64,000 nt of DNA from Symbiodinium natans (Eukaryota > Sar > Dinophyceae > Suessiales > Symbiodiniaceae). Both the position numbers and the translations under genes were made by a program. Every line of letters begins with the position of its first letter. Positions within the stretch are counted from its first letter, which is position 1. The notes beneath the pieces were generated by a model. That model worked only from the letters and a program-made list of their open reading frames with translations. It had not been told where the DNA came from and made no database searches. The DNA lies in contig CAJNDS010000213.1 in assembly GCA_905221605.1 (NCBI GenBank), forward strand, positions 604,212 through 668,211, read 5' to 3'. This document shows, one piece after another, positions 12,901-26,000 of the stretch.

Positions 12901-15900
12901 GCACCCTTTTTTATTCCTGGGTTACTCTTGGGTCTAGGTTTGGGGTTTAGGGCTCAGGGTAGGGTTTCTTTAGCGCAGGGGTAGTTTGGGGTGAAGGGTT
13001 TGCCTTCACCCTAGAACCCGATGAGCTCCTAAACCCGTAAACCCGTAAACCCGTAAACCCCTAAACGCCTAAGCCCCCTAAACCCCTAAACCCCTAAACC
13101 CCTAAACCCCTAAACCCCTAAACCCCTAAACCCCTAAACCCCTAAACCCCTAAACCCCTAAACCCCCTAAACCCCTAAACCCCCAAACCCCTAAACCCCT
13201 AAACCCCTAAACCCCTATAAGCCTGCCCAAAGCTCCAACCTTCAAACCCAAGCCCCCAAGCCCCAGAAACCCTGGCTTCCACCCGAATCGATTCATGGGG
13301 TTATAGGGCTTTCGGAATGAACAAAAAGTTCAAAGCCCTGAGGCCTAGACCTTGGCAATTGAGGGGGTTCTAAAGTTTAGGTGTGAGAATTGTTGGGAAT
13401 TGCAGGTCCAGGGTGCAGGGTTTTGGGGTTCTCAAGCTTGAGGGCTAGCTGTTGGCCTTATACGAACAGTCCTTAGTAGGGATTCTTAGGGATTCTACTA
13501 GGGGGCACCATAATCCCTGTTAAGGATTGTTAGGTTCCCCCCTTACCTTATACTAACAGTCCTGAATAGGGCTTATCTACGAGGGGTGGCTTCTCTCTGC
13601 GGGGCACGCGTGGAGGAAGAAGTCGTAGAGCGGGGTATTATAGTCCCTGTTAAGGACTGTTAGCCCTAATCTCTAAACGCTAAACCCTAAACCCTAAACC
13701 CCAAACCTGCTAGTACAAGGGGGAACAGGGGGGAGTTCCACCCTATGGAGGAGAGCGTGGAGGAGTTGGAGGCTGCAACATATATTTATATTTATATTTA
13801 TACTTATATTTATATTTATATTTATATGTATACTCATATTTATATTTACATTTGTACTTATATTTTTATTTATATTTACATTTATATTTATAATTATATT
13901 TATATTTATATTCATATTTAGATTTATTTTTTTATATTTATATGTATATTTATATTGATATTTATATCTATACTCATATTTATATTTATTTTTGTATTCA
14001 TATTTATCTTATATTTATATTATATTTATATTATATTTATATTATATTTATATTCTATTTATATTCTATTTATATTTATTTGTATTCATATTTTATGTTA
14101 TATATGTATTATATATGTATTATATATATATATATATATATAGTTTTTTTTTTTGTTGGGGGGGTTGGGTTTGGGGTTTGGGGTTTACAGTTACTGCCAG
14201 TCGCAGGTTCGTAGTCGTGAGGAGGGGCAGCCTCCGAGAATCTTCCCGTGCTGCGTGCGGGAGGGTCGGAAGGCATCTACCTTTACGGGCCCCTGCGCCA
14301 GGCAATGATTCGGGAGAGGTTCTCCGACATCGGAAACAAGGGCTTGAGCCTGCCAAAAGGCTGGAGGGTTCAGAGTTGAGCTTCCGAATCAAATGGCCAG
14401 AGTTTGAGCCCGACCTGAATTTCCTGTTGTTGCGGCCATTCCCGTGATTGCCATCCATGTTATCGTTTGTTTGGCATCTGTGTCTCTGTACCTCGCAGAA
14501 TACTTTCCCTAAAGCCATCTACACCCTAAACCCAACTCCAAGGCCGTAAGTGACACAGTGTCTTTGCCTTGGGGGGCTTACAGCTTAGGGTTTAGGGTTT
14601 AGGCTTTAGGGCTTTCGGGCTTCGGGTTTAGGGTTGAGGGTTTGGGGTTTGGGGCTTGGGGCCTCAGAGGTCTGCGAACTCTGGTGCTGGCAAAGCTTAG
14701 GCAATGAAACAAAGAACCACGCCTCATGATACACACACAGGGGCTTTTCCTAGGTAGGATAAGGGGGACCCTTAACAGGGAACCCCTTCTTAACCCTCTT
14801 CTGGCTTTCTTCAACAGGGACCTTACTCAGAGGGTCTGTATCCCCAAGGGTCCCCCTAATCCGATCGCCTAGCTTTAGGGTATCATCCATTGAAGCCCTA
14901 AGCCCTAAGCTATCCTGAGCCTGTCCCCCTCCATCACTAAAAGCCCTCCCCGAAGGCCGAAGGGTTTAGGGTTTAGGGTTCAGGGTTCAGGGCTTAGGGT
15001 TCAGGGTACAGGGTTTAGGGTTGGTTTAGGGTTTAGGGTTTAGGGTTTAGGGTTTAGGGTTTAGGGTTTAGGGTTTAGGGTTTAGGGTTTAGCGTTTAGC
15101 GTTTAGGGTTTAGGCCCCCGGACTGCCTATTCCAACCCCATCGACCCCACCGCCTCGCCCCTGTGACAGGTGAGGCGGTCAGTGACCAGCCACCCTTCCT
15201 TCCCAAGGACGATGGGGAGGGACCTAAACCCTAAACCCCGAACCCGAACCTTAAACTGTAAACCCTAAACCCTAACCTTAAGCCCTAAATCCGAAACCCT
15301 AAATCCGAAACTTTAACCCTCAGGGCTTAGCAGACTGTTCAGTTCAGAGTGGGGTTTGTGTCTTCCGGTTTGGGGCTTCGCTACTCCGGCGTACAGTGCA
15401 AGTATGCCTGTGGGCCTAAATCCCAAGCCCTAATCCATGCTTCGGGTCAGAAGTGTTTGCTAGGGCTGTGTTCCGTGAGAGCCCTTCTGCCTAGTAACAA
15501 GCTCTATCGCTGTGGCCTGTGAAGACTCTCCCCCAACCCCTCAGCCCTCAAAGTTTCGGCGGCCCTGAGCCACATCTATATCCTCTTGCCCTTCATTCAC
15601 CCATCCGAAGTGGGACCTGACGGGCGTAGTTATGGGTAGACACAGGACGTGATGTTCCGTTTTTCCGTTTTCCAGGGAAGGGGAGGCCAAACCCCAACTC
15701 CAAGATCTTACTCAACAACTCTTAGCCCTAAACCCTAAAACCTAACCCTAAACCCCAGAAAACCCTAAACCCTAAGCCCTAAACCCTAAACCCTAAACCC
15801 TAAACCCTAAACCCTAAACCCTAAACCCTAAACCCCAAGCCCTCGTGGACAGGAGTGGAACCGCTTACTTTTGCAAGCGCCCGTCAAGGACGTCAAATCG

Positions 15901-17059
15901 TCCGGCTGCCGAGCCGGGGATGCTTTGGTTTAGGGTCAGGGTTTAGGGTTTAGGGTTTAGGGTTTAGGGTTTAGGGTTTAGGGTTTAGGGTTTAGGGTTA
16001 GGGTTTAGGGTTTAGGTTTAGGGTTTAGGGTTTAGGGTATAGGGTTTAGGGTTTAGGGTGTAGGGTTTAGGGTTTAGGGTTTAGGGTTTAGGGTTTAGGG
16101 TTTAGGGTTTAGGGCCGCAGCTGCCCCTGCCGAAAACTAATGTTCTCAGGGGACTTGGGGTTCAGTTTTTAGGGTTTAGGGTTTAGGGTTTAGGGTTTAG
16201 GGCTTAGGGCTTAAGGTTGAGGGTTCAGGGCGAATCAGCCCTTATTGTGGTGTGGAGGCTTAAAGATTTCAAGCCTTGGGCCTAAATCCTCGAGCCAGTA
16301 AATACCGGCTTCTCGTTTAGGGCTGCTCATACTTGTCGTCCAACCCCATGCATGCCCTGCCACGCCCTAAACCCTAAACCCTAATCCCTAAACCCTAAAC
16401 CCTAAACCCTGTATCCTAAACCCTGAACCCTCTTGAAAAAGCGAGCCCAGTTAAAAAACAAAAAACCTAAACCCTAAACCCCAAACCCAAAACCCAAAAC
16501 CCTAAACCTAAACCCTAAACCCCAAACCCAAACCCAAAACCCCATCTACCCAGACCTTTGGGGCGCCAGGGCTTCCGGGGGGAAACTCTGAGGTTAGCAG
16601 GGCCCGCGCGGCGGAAGATGGCCTTCCAAGACCCTCCAAACCTCGCCCCGCAAGTCTTAAGAGCCTTGGGAACATAGGGTTTAGGGTTTAGGGTTTGGGG
16701 TTTGAGGGTCATAGGAGGGTTAGGGCCTAGGTATGTAGTAGGGTTTAAGGTTTAGGGTTTAGGGTTTAGGGTTTTAGGAGCCCTAACGCCTAAACCCCGC
16801 AACCGCCCCCCCCAGGCTGAAGTTCAGCTGGGTGATCCCATGGCAAGGGCCGCTCTGGCGTAGCAAGCCCACCGCCGCTGGGCTGCACTGCGGGTTTTGG
16901 GGTTTGGGGTGTAGGGCTTGTGGCTTCGGGCTTAGGGCTTGGGGCTTGGGGTTTAGGCTATGGCCTCAACTTGAAACCCCCCACCCTGAGCCCAATTTTT
17001 TGCCAAATCAAGGAAACATCCTGCATGCCAAAGGTTCCCCCAACCCCAAACCCTAAACC

Positions 17060-17091
<32 letters not shown>

Positions 17092-20000
17092 ACCCTAAAC
17101 CCTAAACCCTAAACCCTCAACCCTCAACCCTGAACCCTAAACCCCAAGCTTCTGTCCTGGGCCACGAGAGGCCTACGCGTCACACCTTTTGGGGCACGAG
17201 GGTGCCGGCTCCCTGCGCTTCGGCTCGGGTCTTCTTTGGATCCAGGGTTCGGGTTTGGGGTTTGAAGAGTTTAGGGTTTGAAGGTTAGGGTTTGGGGTTT
17301 AGGGTTTAAGGTGTAGGGCTTAGGGTAGGGTACATACACCCCCTGATAGAAGTTTCTGTCCAGTTCTAGCTGCAGTTGCCCTGTTTTTCGCAACTACTCC
17401 TGAGCCTTCAATAAGGTTTGAGATCTTGCCATCGTCAAGGGTCGGCCCTCCATAAGCCCTAGGACCCAGAAGCCTGCTGCAACATCCTGTCGTTCCCTGA
17501 CCCCCCAAAGTGCCGACCTCGAAGAGCTTTTCTTGACCTGTTAGGTGTGATCGGGCTCGAGGGTGGTTTAGGGCTTCAGGGCTACTTGTACTAGCAGGGT
17601 GATAGGTAACTAAGGCCAGAACAACAGTTGCCCTACACAGAACCCTACGCATGCCAAGTAGGGCTTCAGGGCTTTGAGCTTCTTCGGGTAGCTGCATGGT
17701 CCCTGAATATGGCCCCTTAAAAGGGGACCCCTGATACTCCCCTCATCTACAACCCAAGAACCCATACTTTAGAACCCTTCAGAGGAGGTAAGGGACCATA
17801 TTAAGGGGCCATGAAACTACTTGGAGGTTCATGGTTGTATACTTGATATAAGTAGGGTGACTATGGTTATAACCTTAATCAGGGCACTTTCTACCCTACT
17901 AAAAGTACCCATCTATGAACCTCCAGGTGCCCTGAGAAGGCTTTTTGCCTCGAGGGTTGGAGCCCCCCAGCTTGCCGAAGCAAGGACGGCCGTGCTCAAG
18001 GACGACGCGGCTGCAAGTAGAAGGTTCAGGGTCCCCCTAAACCCTAAACCCTAAACCCTAAACCCTAAACCCTAAACCCTAAACCCTAAACCCTAAACCC
18101 TAAACCCTAAACCCTAAACCCTAAACCCTAAACCCTAAACCCTAAACCCTAAACCCTAAACCCTAAACCCTCAGCCCTAAACCCTAAACCCTAAACCCTA
18201 AACCCTCAGCCCTAAACCCTAAACCCTAAACCCTCAAAACCCTAAACCCTGTCCTTTGTTGAGGGATTCAGGATTTTGGGGGCTTCAGGTTTAGGGGCCA
18301 GGTGGGCTCCTTCCGCCTCCAGCCGAGCGTAGACTCCCCTCCCCAAACCCCTGAGCCCCAACTTCCGATCTAGTTCGTTTGACGAAGCGCCGGCTACTTC
18401 TACCCCAGTTGTATTGGTCAGTTCTTTGAATCATGGTCCCTTTTGGCCGTCATATAATCTAGGGACCTCAAAAGGGACCAGAGTTTTAAAGAAGCAGCCG
18501 TATGGCTTGGGGGATGATCCCGAAGCCCGGATGCTTACGCAAGCCCTGTTAACCCAAAGTCCGCTACCTCTCATGCCTGCGAATACCACAACACTTGTGT
18601 GTGAGGCATGTGGGAAATTTGAGCATGCACATAGGAGTCAGGACATGGACAAAAAGACGCCCAGCCCCAAGCCCCAAAACCCCAGTGACAGTGAGCCCCA
18701 AAGTGCAAGAGCATCTCCAGCGATGGGTAGACGGCCCAAAGACCGACCACCCCCTTGGTTTGACGACTTCTTCTTGAGGAGCGTGGTCTGATCGTGAGCT
18801 GTGTGTCGTCCATGGGCGGATGGCTCGAGGGAGCCTTCTCGCTACTCCAGGCGCGCTTCGAGTGCAGGGCTCGAGGCTATGGAAACCCTAAAGACCCTAT
18901 GCCCTAAAACCCCAAAGCCCTCAAAACCCCCTGAACCCTGAAAAACCCGAGGGCCTAAAGTTCTAGAAGTGACACCTGTCTGAACTTTGTGCCTCTCGGA
19001 ACGACGGAGTTTGAACACTTGGCATGCAGAGCGTTAGGCTCCAGTTGTCGGGTGTACTTGAGGGCTTCTACTTCAGGCATCTTAGCGCGCAGCAAAGGAT
19101 GAAGTAGTTATCAACTTTGTGGCAGCAGTAGCCCGAAGCATGAGTCTTCGACCCTAAACTACCCAAACCTCCAAAAGCCAAAGTAGGGTTTAGGGTTTAG
19201 GGTTGAGGGTGTGGCCCATGCTGCGCGCACACCACTGCGCACGGGTGTTGGGTGTGTGCCAAGGTTCACGTTCCCTCCCAGCTCGCCCACCCAAGCTATG
19301 ACTTTGGTCGTGTTTCGGGTTTTCATATACATACACATATGTATACACATTGTTTGTCGGCTCTCCTGTCAATTAGTTGCTTGAATCCCATCCCATGTGA
19401 TTTCTCCTCGGATCGCAGCGAGGTGTTCAAAGCCCCTGGAAGACCCTGAGCCCCGAGGCCCAACAAGCCTCTGGGAGGCTTCAAAGGCCTTTGCAAAGGC
19501 TCTGGGAGCCTTAAATAGCCCCTCCCATAAGCCCCGTTGTCCGGCGCGCCATCAACATCTGTGCAGCATTATTGCTGGAATGGCAAAATGCGACCCCCCC
19601 TCCCCCACCTTGACCAAATTTGCCCTTGGTAAGCTTCCAGGGGCTCCCATGGAGGATTCTGGGGTTCCCAAGGCTGGAGGCTGAATCCTAAATCCAAAGG
19701 TTGCGACGGTCCGACCTAAGGTTTAGGGTCATATCTAGCAGTTCCAGCACGCGACCGTTTGCCTGCACCTGCTCCTTCGCTGCGACTGACGCGACAGCTT
19801 CGAGCTGACAGGGGCTCTCGACCCCTGCACGCTCGCTGCCGCTCACCCAGTTTAGGGTAGCAGATTTGGGAAGTTTAAGGGTTGAGCTCGAAAGCCCTGA
19901 CGAGCTTAAGCCCCAAACCTTACGCAAACCCCCTCCGCAGGTTTCTTTCACCTTGACGGAAGGCCATGGGCTCAAGACTTTTGAGCTTCTTTATTGGTGC

Positions 20001-23000
20001 TAAGGTTCTGGGTTTAAGGCTGAATCACGGCTTGGGAGCCTAAAGGGGCGAGTCTGGGTTCGCACACAGGGAAGAATCCTGCGGAGTGTCTCTAGAGGTC
20101 CACTCCACTTCCACCCCTAGACAAGCAGGGAATCCCAGGGAGTAGTTCCGGAGTGCCCACACGCAGAATTCCACAGACTCTCGCAGAAATATCCCTGGAG
20201 TGGCCAACTCCGAGATAGCTAAAGTGGTCCTCAAATTGCGTCTTTGTCGGGTGCAGCCATGCTGGAGGTCGCTTCTTGTTGCCCATCTTCGGGGTAGGGT
20301 TGTTAGATTTTTGTCACGGCTATTCTCTTCGCCCGGGACTCTTGTACTACTCGCTCCGGTCTCCCACCCCGCCCCAGAAAACCCGTGAGAGAGTCACGCA
20401 GAGAATTTCGCAGTGTATCCGTATCCATGGAGTCGCAAAGAACCGGAGAGTCCAATCCAAGAGAAGGCCGCGCAGAATATCCCTGGAGTGCCCTGATGAT
20501 GACTACAGTGCCCATAAGAATCAGTTTTAGGGTAGGGAACGGGCCTCGGGATAGGTTTTAAAGTTCAGGGTTCCCTACACCCCCAAGCTTAAACCCCAAA
20601 ATCCTGAACCCTAAGCCGGAGGGCGCTTTCGGGGGTTTGGGGGGCTATGGTCCCTGCAGGCTCAGTGCATGCCGTCGAGGAGATTGGCAAGTGCCTCTTC
20701 ACTTACATTGGCATGCTGCAGGTGGGACTGCCTTTATGCACTCACAGCAAAGGGGGGGGCTAGCGTTGCTTCAAAGCTTTTCGTCCTAAGCCCCGCGCTC
20801 TGCATCCCTTAAAAACCGAGACGGCCTCAACTGTTTGGTGCACTCGGAGCCTGGGAACGAAGGCCCCCAAATGCCCCCAAAGCTTGTGAGCATCCCAAGA
20901 GCAAACACCTGGGGGCCTGCTTTCGATCTTGCAGCAGCTTCTACCAAGAGGTGAAGGGATGCAGCAGCGAGGGTTCGAGGATGCTTCCCTGCCCAAATCG
21001 ATGCAGCTTCGTGTTCTGCCCTGCTTCGTGGGACTTCGTGTCCCTATCTTCTTGCGTCACCTGCTGCTGGAAGGCGGTCGGCATAAAAGAGTGGATTCTC
21101 GCTGCTCGGACAAGAGATGACCCCCAAACCCCCAAGCCCTCACAAGATCCTCAACCCCAAAGTCCCCAGCCTCAACCCCAAACCATGGATTGTTTGAGGT
21201 CAAGTTTTAGGCTTAGGGTTCGGTTGAGGATGAGGGCCATCGTTTAGACTAAATGACTTTGGGGCCGCGTACCCCGAAGCCCTGGACCAAAAAAAACTCG
21301 GGGTCCGGTAGCTTCCGGAGAGATGCCCCCAAGAACCAGACACATTTCAACAAGCCGCTAATAGCAGTCTAATCGCTGGCAAGTAGTCTACAATTCGCAA
21401 GGGCAACCCGTCGTTGCGCAGTTTAAGTTTTGTGCAAATAGCAGAAGGCCTTGCGTGCGCTATCTGGTTGGCTGAACCCTCAACCCCTAAACCCTATACC
21501 CCTGGACTTGGGAGGGTCTAGGGTTCATGTCAGGGGCTCCTTCAGCATGTACCGCATGCACCGCCCCGCGCTCCGCATGTCCTCCGCAAAGCAGGGCCCT
21601 GGCCTTGTCCTCATGCTTCGGTGTAACGGTTCATGTCAGAGCTATCAACCCTACATCCCCAGACCGGCGAGCTCCGCATTTTGCCCCAAGCTTTTATCGG
21701 GCCCTATACACCCCAAACCCCAAACCGCCGAAACCCTAGACGAGTAGGCCTTTATTCCTTTTCTTTTTAGGGTTGAGGTTCTAAGCCCTCTTAAAACCAA
21801 AAAGGGTACCTTGTTTTTCTCGCAGGATACTCTTGGGGTCTAGTAGACCCTAATGCCACTTGGCGCCTTTTGGGGAAGAGGTGCCTCGAACCGCCAAACC
21901 CTAGAACCCCACAACCCCAAGCCTTAAACGCCTAAAGCCCTAAACCCTAGGCCCTAAAACCCCAAACCCGAAACCCCAAACCCGAAACCCTAAACCCTAA
22001 ACCCTCCGGCTTTGCGCCAAGGAAGAGATGCAGAGACTGCGTCGGATCCAGTTCAAGTTCGCATCGGACACGGGGGGTTTGGGGTTTAGGGTTTAGGGTG
22101 CAGGGTTTAGGGGCTAGGGTTTGGGATAATTGAAAGGCGCTCGGATTTTGAATTGGGTTTAGGGCTTAGGGGGGTTTAGGGTTGCCCGAGATACTATCTA
22201 GTTTTTTTGGGGTTTTTCAAAGTTGAGGGTTCACCTTGTGTAGTAATTGGGGGGTTGAGGGTTTGCAGGTCTATTTGTGTTTGGGTTTCGGGTTCCTGTC
22301 CAACAGAATTTTTCGGGCAGCTTTCACCATGTTTCGTTTGGTGAATACAAGGGGATAATGTTGGGCAATTTTTCAGGCTGCTGTGTGGGTTACTGCGCTG
22401 CTGTGTAGACTCTGCTGGCCCTCCCCCCCCCCGCCCCCCCCCCCCCTCCCCCCCCCTCCTCCCCCCCCTCCCCCCCCCCTCCCCCCCTCCCCCCCCCTCC
22501 CCCCTCCCCCCCCCCCTCCCCCCCCCCTCCCCCCCCCCCTCCCCCCCCCCTCCTCCCCTCCCCCCTCCCCCCCCCCCTCCCCCCCCTCCACCCCTCCCCC
22601 CGCACGATCCCGCCCCGCCCCTCCCCCTGTGGCCTCGGATGTCAAGCTGCACCATAGTCTCACCCCAAAGCAGCCTGTTTGTGGTGCTGGGGTGCCAGCC
22701 TTTGAGGGTGAGCCCGCCCCTAAAAGGATAACAGAGAGCATGGGGACCTTAGGGGCGGGGGAGGGGGGGGGGAGGGGAGGGGGAAGGTTCAGGGTTTAGG
22801 TGAGGTTCAGGGTCAAAAGTGACCCTAAGCCCTACACCCAGGTGGTTTCAAGGTGCAGGAGAATCTAGGGTGCCCTAGTTGAAGGACACTGTCTCCCTGT
22901 CTTCACGGAAGCACTCCTGTAGCGACTGAGGGCTTCAGGAAGTCCCTGAGGTCTAGGAGGACACCTTGTCCAAAAACCTTAAACCCTAAACCCTAAACCC

Positions 23001-26000
23001 TAAACCCTAAACCCTAAACCCTAAACCCCAAACCTTAAACCCTAAACCCTAAACCCTAAACCCTAAACCCTAAACCCTAAGGCAGGCAGTGCCTTAAGGT
23101 TCATGCCATGTAAATCAGAATTGTGACAGCCAGCCATAGTTCTAGCCTCCTTACTTAAAATGCCCCTCCTCTGGTTCTAGATACCCGTAGGCAACAAATT
23201 CTCCCGTCCGCGCTGGGTTTGATGGCTGAGATTTGTTTTCGGTTTTGGCGCGAGGACCGGCAGCCATTCTCGTTGGCAGCCAGCATTGCTGCTTCTCTTC
23301 AGGACATACTGATCTTGCTGGTTCTCAGCGAAAAAATTCCCTTATATAAGCAAGTTATCGAATCATTGGGTTGGTGGATGCCGGGATTCCCCACCTACGG
23401 AGCATGTAAATCCCAAAGCACCGAACCCGAAGCCTTGTTGGGTTTCGGATTTGGGGCCAAACAGGCCCCAGAAGACAAGGGTGGCTGGATGGGTGGGGTA
23501 GGGCTCAGGAGCTGGTGGCTGGATGGGTGGAATGCACGGGAGCTGGGGTGGGAGGGGGGGAGGGGCTCTCGGAAGCTGGAGGTTCCCGCAGAAAATGGCC
23601 TGCGGGTTTGGATGGAACGCAGGTTTGGGGGTGTGGATGGGTGGAACGCGGCTCGGGAGCTCGAACAGCGTTGGCCCTAAGTTTGGGCCCACCACTTTGT
23701 TGCGAGCAGGCTTGGCTCGGCCGCGGGGGGAGCCTGTGCTACCGGCCGAACTTGTGCTCGAGAGCTTTCCGCGTGTCCAGAAGGCACCATGAACTGGTGA
23801 TCTCAGTCCCGGAGCATGTTTCCGGACTGCCTAAAATAAACGTTCGGTTCATATCTGTCTGCTGTGTTGTTGCTCCTTTGTGAAATGAGTATGTCGGTAT
23901 GCAGGTGTGGCCGGATCCTCTGCAGGACGGTGCTAGACGACGGGGCGGGCTTTGCACCGACTGCAATCAAAGGTTGTTAAGCGGGCCAATGCTTTGAAAC
24001 TTCTAGAATGTGTCGAGCGCAAGCATTGTGTAGGCCCGAACCATGGGCAAACACACCAAAGCAGCAGCTTCTGTTATCGCATAGCTTCGCTTCCCACATC
24101 TTGTCCATGCTGTTTAGGGTCGTCGCCGGCACGAATTCAACTCGAGCCACTTATCCGAGTTTTATCACTTGTTTCCTGGATCCGAGGTTGGGTTACCCTA
24201 AACCCTAAACCCTAAACCCTAAACCCTAAACCCTAAACCCTAAACCCTAAACCCTAAACCCTAAACCCTAAACCCTAAACCCCAAACCCTAACCTTAAAC
24301 CCTAAACCCTAAACCCCAAACCCTAAACCTCAAACCCTAAACCCTAAACCCCTACAAAGCACGAAGCAATTCGAATCCCAGTGCCAGGACCACCCGCCCT
24401 CCGAGGCGCTAGCCGGCCAGTTTTTGCTGTACGAAGCCTTGGCCTGCAGGTTTTAGGGTTTAAGGTTTGGGGTGTAGGGTTTAAGGTTTAAGGTTTGGGG
24501 TTAAGGGTTTAGGGCTTAGGATTTCGAGTCTAGGGGAATTTTGGGTTTGGAGTTCTGGCTTAGGGTTCAAGGTTCGTGCTTTGAAGTTTAGGGGTTAAAG
24601 TTTTTCGGATTTGGGGTTTAGGGGCTGTCGGGTTTAGGGCATCGGGCTTGTATGTAGGGTTTTGGGTCTGTAGGATGGAGGACCTCCGGGTGTTCTTGGA
24701 AAGGCTGTAGGCTGTCAAGCTACCCTAAACCCTAAACCCTAAACCCTAAACCCTAAACCCTAAACCCGAAACCCTCAACCCCGAACCCTAAACCCCGCCA
24801 AGGTATCTTTAGGCCCTGATGCAGACAGGCACACTTCGGAGATGCAATCAAATCCTTACATATAAGAAAGTAGAAATACGAGGAAACCAAAACAGATCCA
24901 ATAACTCCAAAGTATAGAAAAAAGACAAGGATGAAGGTTGTGTGGGTGTCTCGGTAGGGTTGAGGGGGGAACGAAGAGAATGGAAGAATTGGAACTGGGG
25001 GGAAGGGGGGTGGGGGCGATTGATCGGTTTTCGGGGATTGATGTTGTTATTCTATCTTATCCAATTCTCATTCGCCTTTGCCTTCGTTCTCGTTTGTGCA
25101 GCCTCGAAAGCCCAGGACTTTGACATCTCAAAAACAAACGAGCTGGTCCAGCTGCTGACGGTGGAGAATGTCCGCGTGACCCACCAGGCGGGTGCTTTCG
25201 CAGGGTTTCAGGGTTCCGGGGTTTAGGAGTCAGGGTTTAGGGTGCAGGAGTGAAGGTTCTTCGTTGTCAGATATCTTGGGTTTGAGGTCGAGAGCGCTGG
25301 GGTGCGGAGCAAGCCTTGGGGTGCGGGCAAGCCCACACTAAGACCTCAAAAAAACACAAAAAACCTACGTCTAAGATCCTAAGCCCTAGCTACGTGGTCC
25401 TTTAAGGGGCCCATGCGCAGGGCCCTTTGTAACTATCTGAAAACGTCTCAACCTCCAAGGCAAAGTATTCCTAAACCCTACGCCCTAAAAAGCCTACGCC
25501 CTAAAAACCATAAACCCTAAACCCTTAAACCCTAAACCCTAAACCCTAAACCCTAAACCTTAAACCCTAAACCCTAAACCCTAAACCCTAAACCCTGTTG
25601 AGGCAAAAGTGCTGGAAGAGCGATGCACAGACCGGGACACGTCCTACGACTCGCCGATGAAGTTTGAGGCGCCCTGTTTGTGCTTTTCTGGCGGGCTCTT
25701 CGTAGGGAATGAGGGGTTTAGGGTTTGGGGTTTGGGGTTTGGGGTTTAGGGTTTAGGGTCCCTTAAAGGGTCTACTTCCCTCATTCCCTACTAAGAACCA
25801 GGAAGTTTTGGCTTTGTGACAAAGGAGGTTGAGAGTTTAAGGCTTAGAACTCAGGCCTTAGGAGCTCGGGTGGTGTAGAAAGTGGGATGGCTTCTTGGGG
25901 ACTGATGAGTGACAGGTCCAGTGGCGAACTTGAATCCCGAACCTCAATCCCAAACCTTAACGCCCTAAACCCTAAACCCCAAACCCTAAACCCCAAACCC

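Noticed and set aside
13694-14447. Ile/Tyr/Asn-rich frames
   Set aside because: AT-rich microsatellite translation; the end of one frame overlaps exon 13 in the wrong frame.
19688-19975. 95-codon minus-strand frame with coding-like composition
   Set aside because: It is the shadow of exon 19 and neighbouring GC-rich intron sequence; the plus-strand reading fits the IDE family in order and phase.
22194-22799. Gly-rich minus-strand and Pro-rich plus-strand frames
   Set aside because: Products of the C-run tract only.
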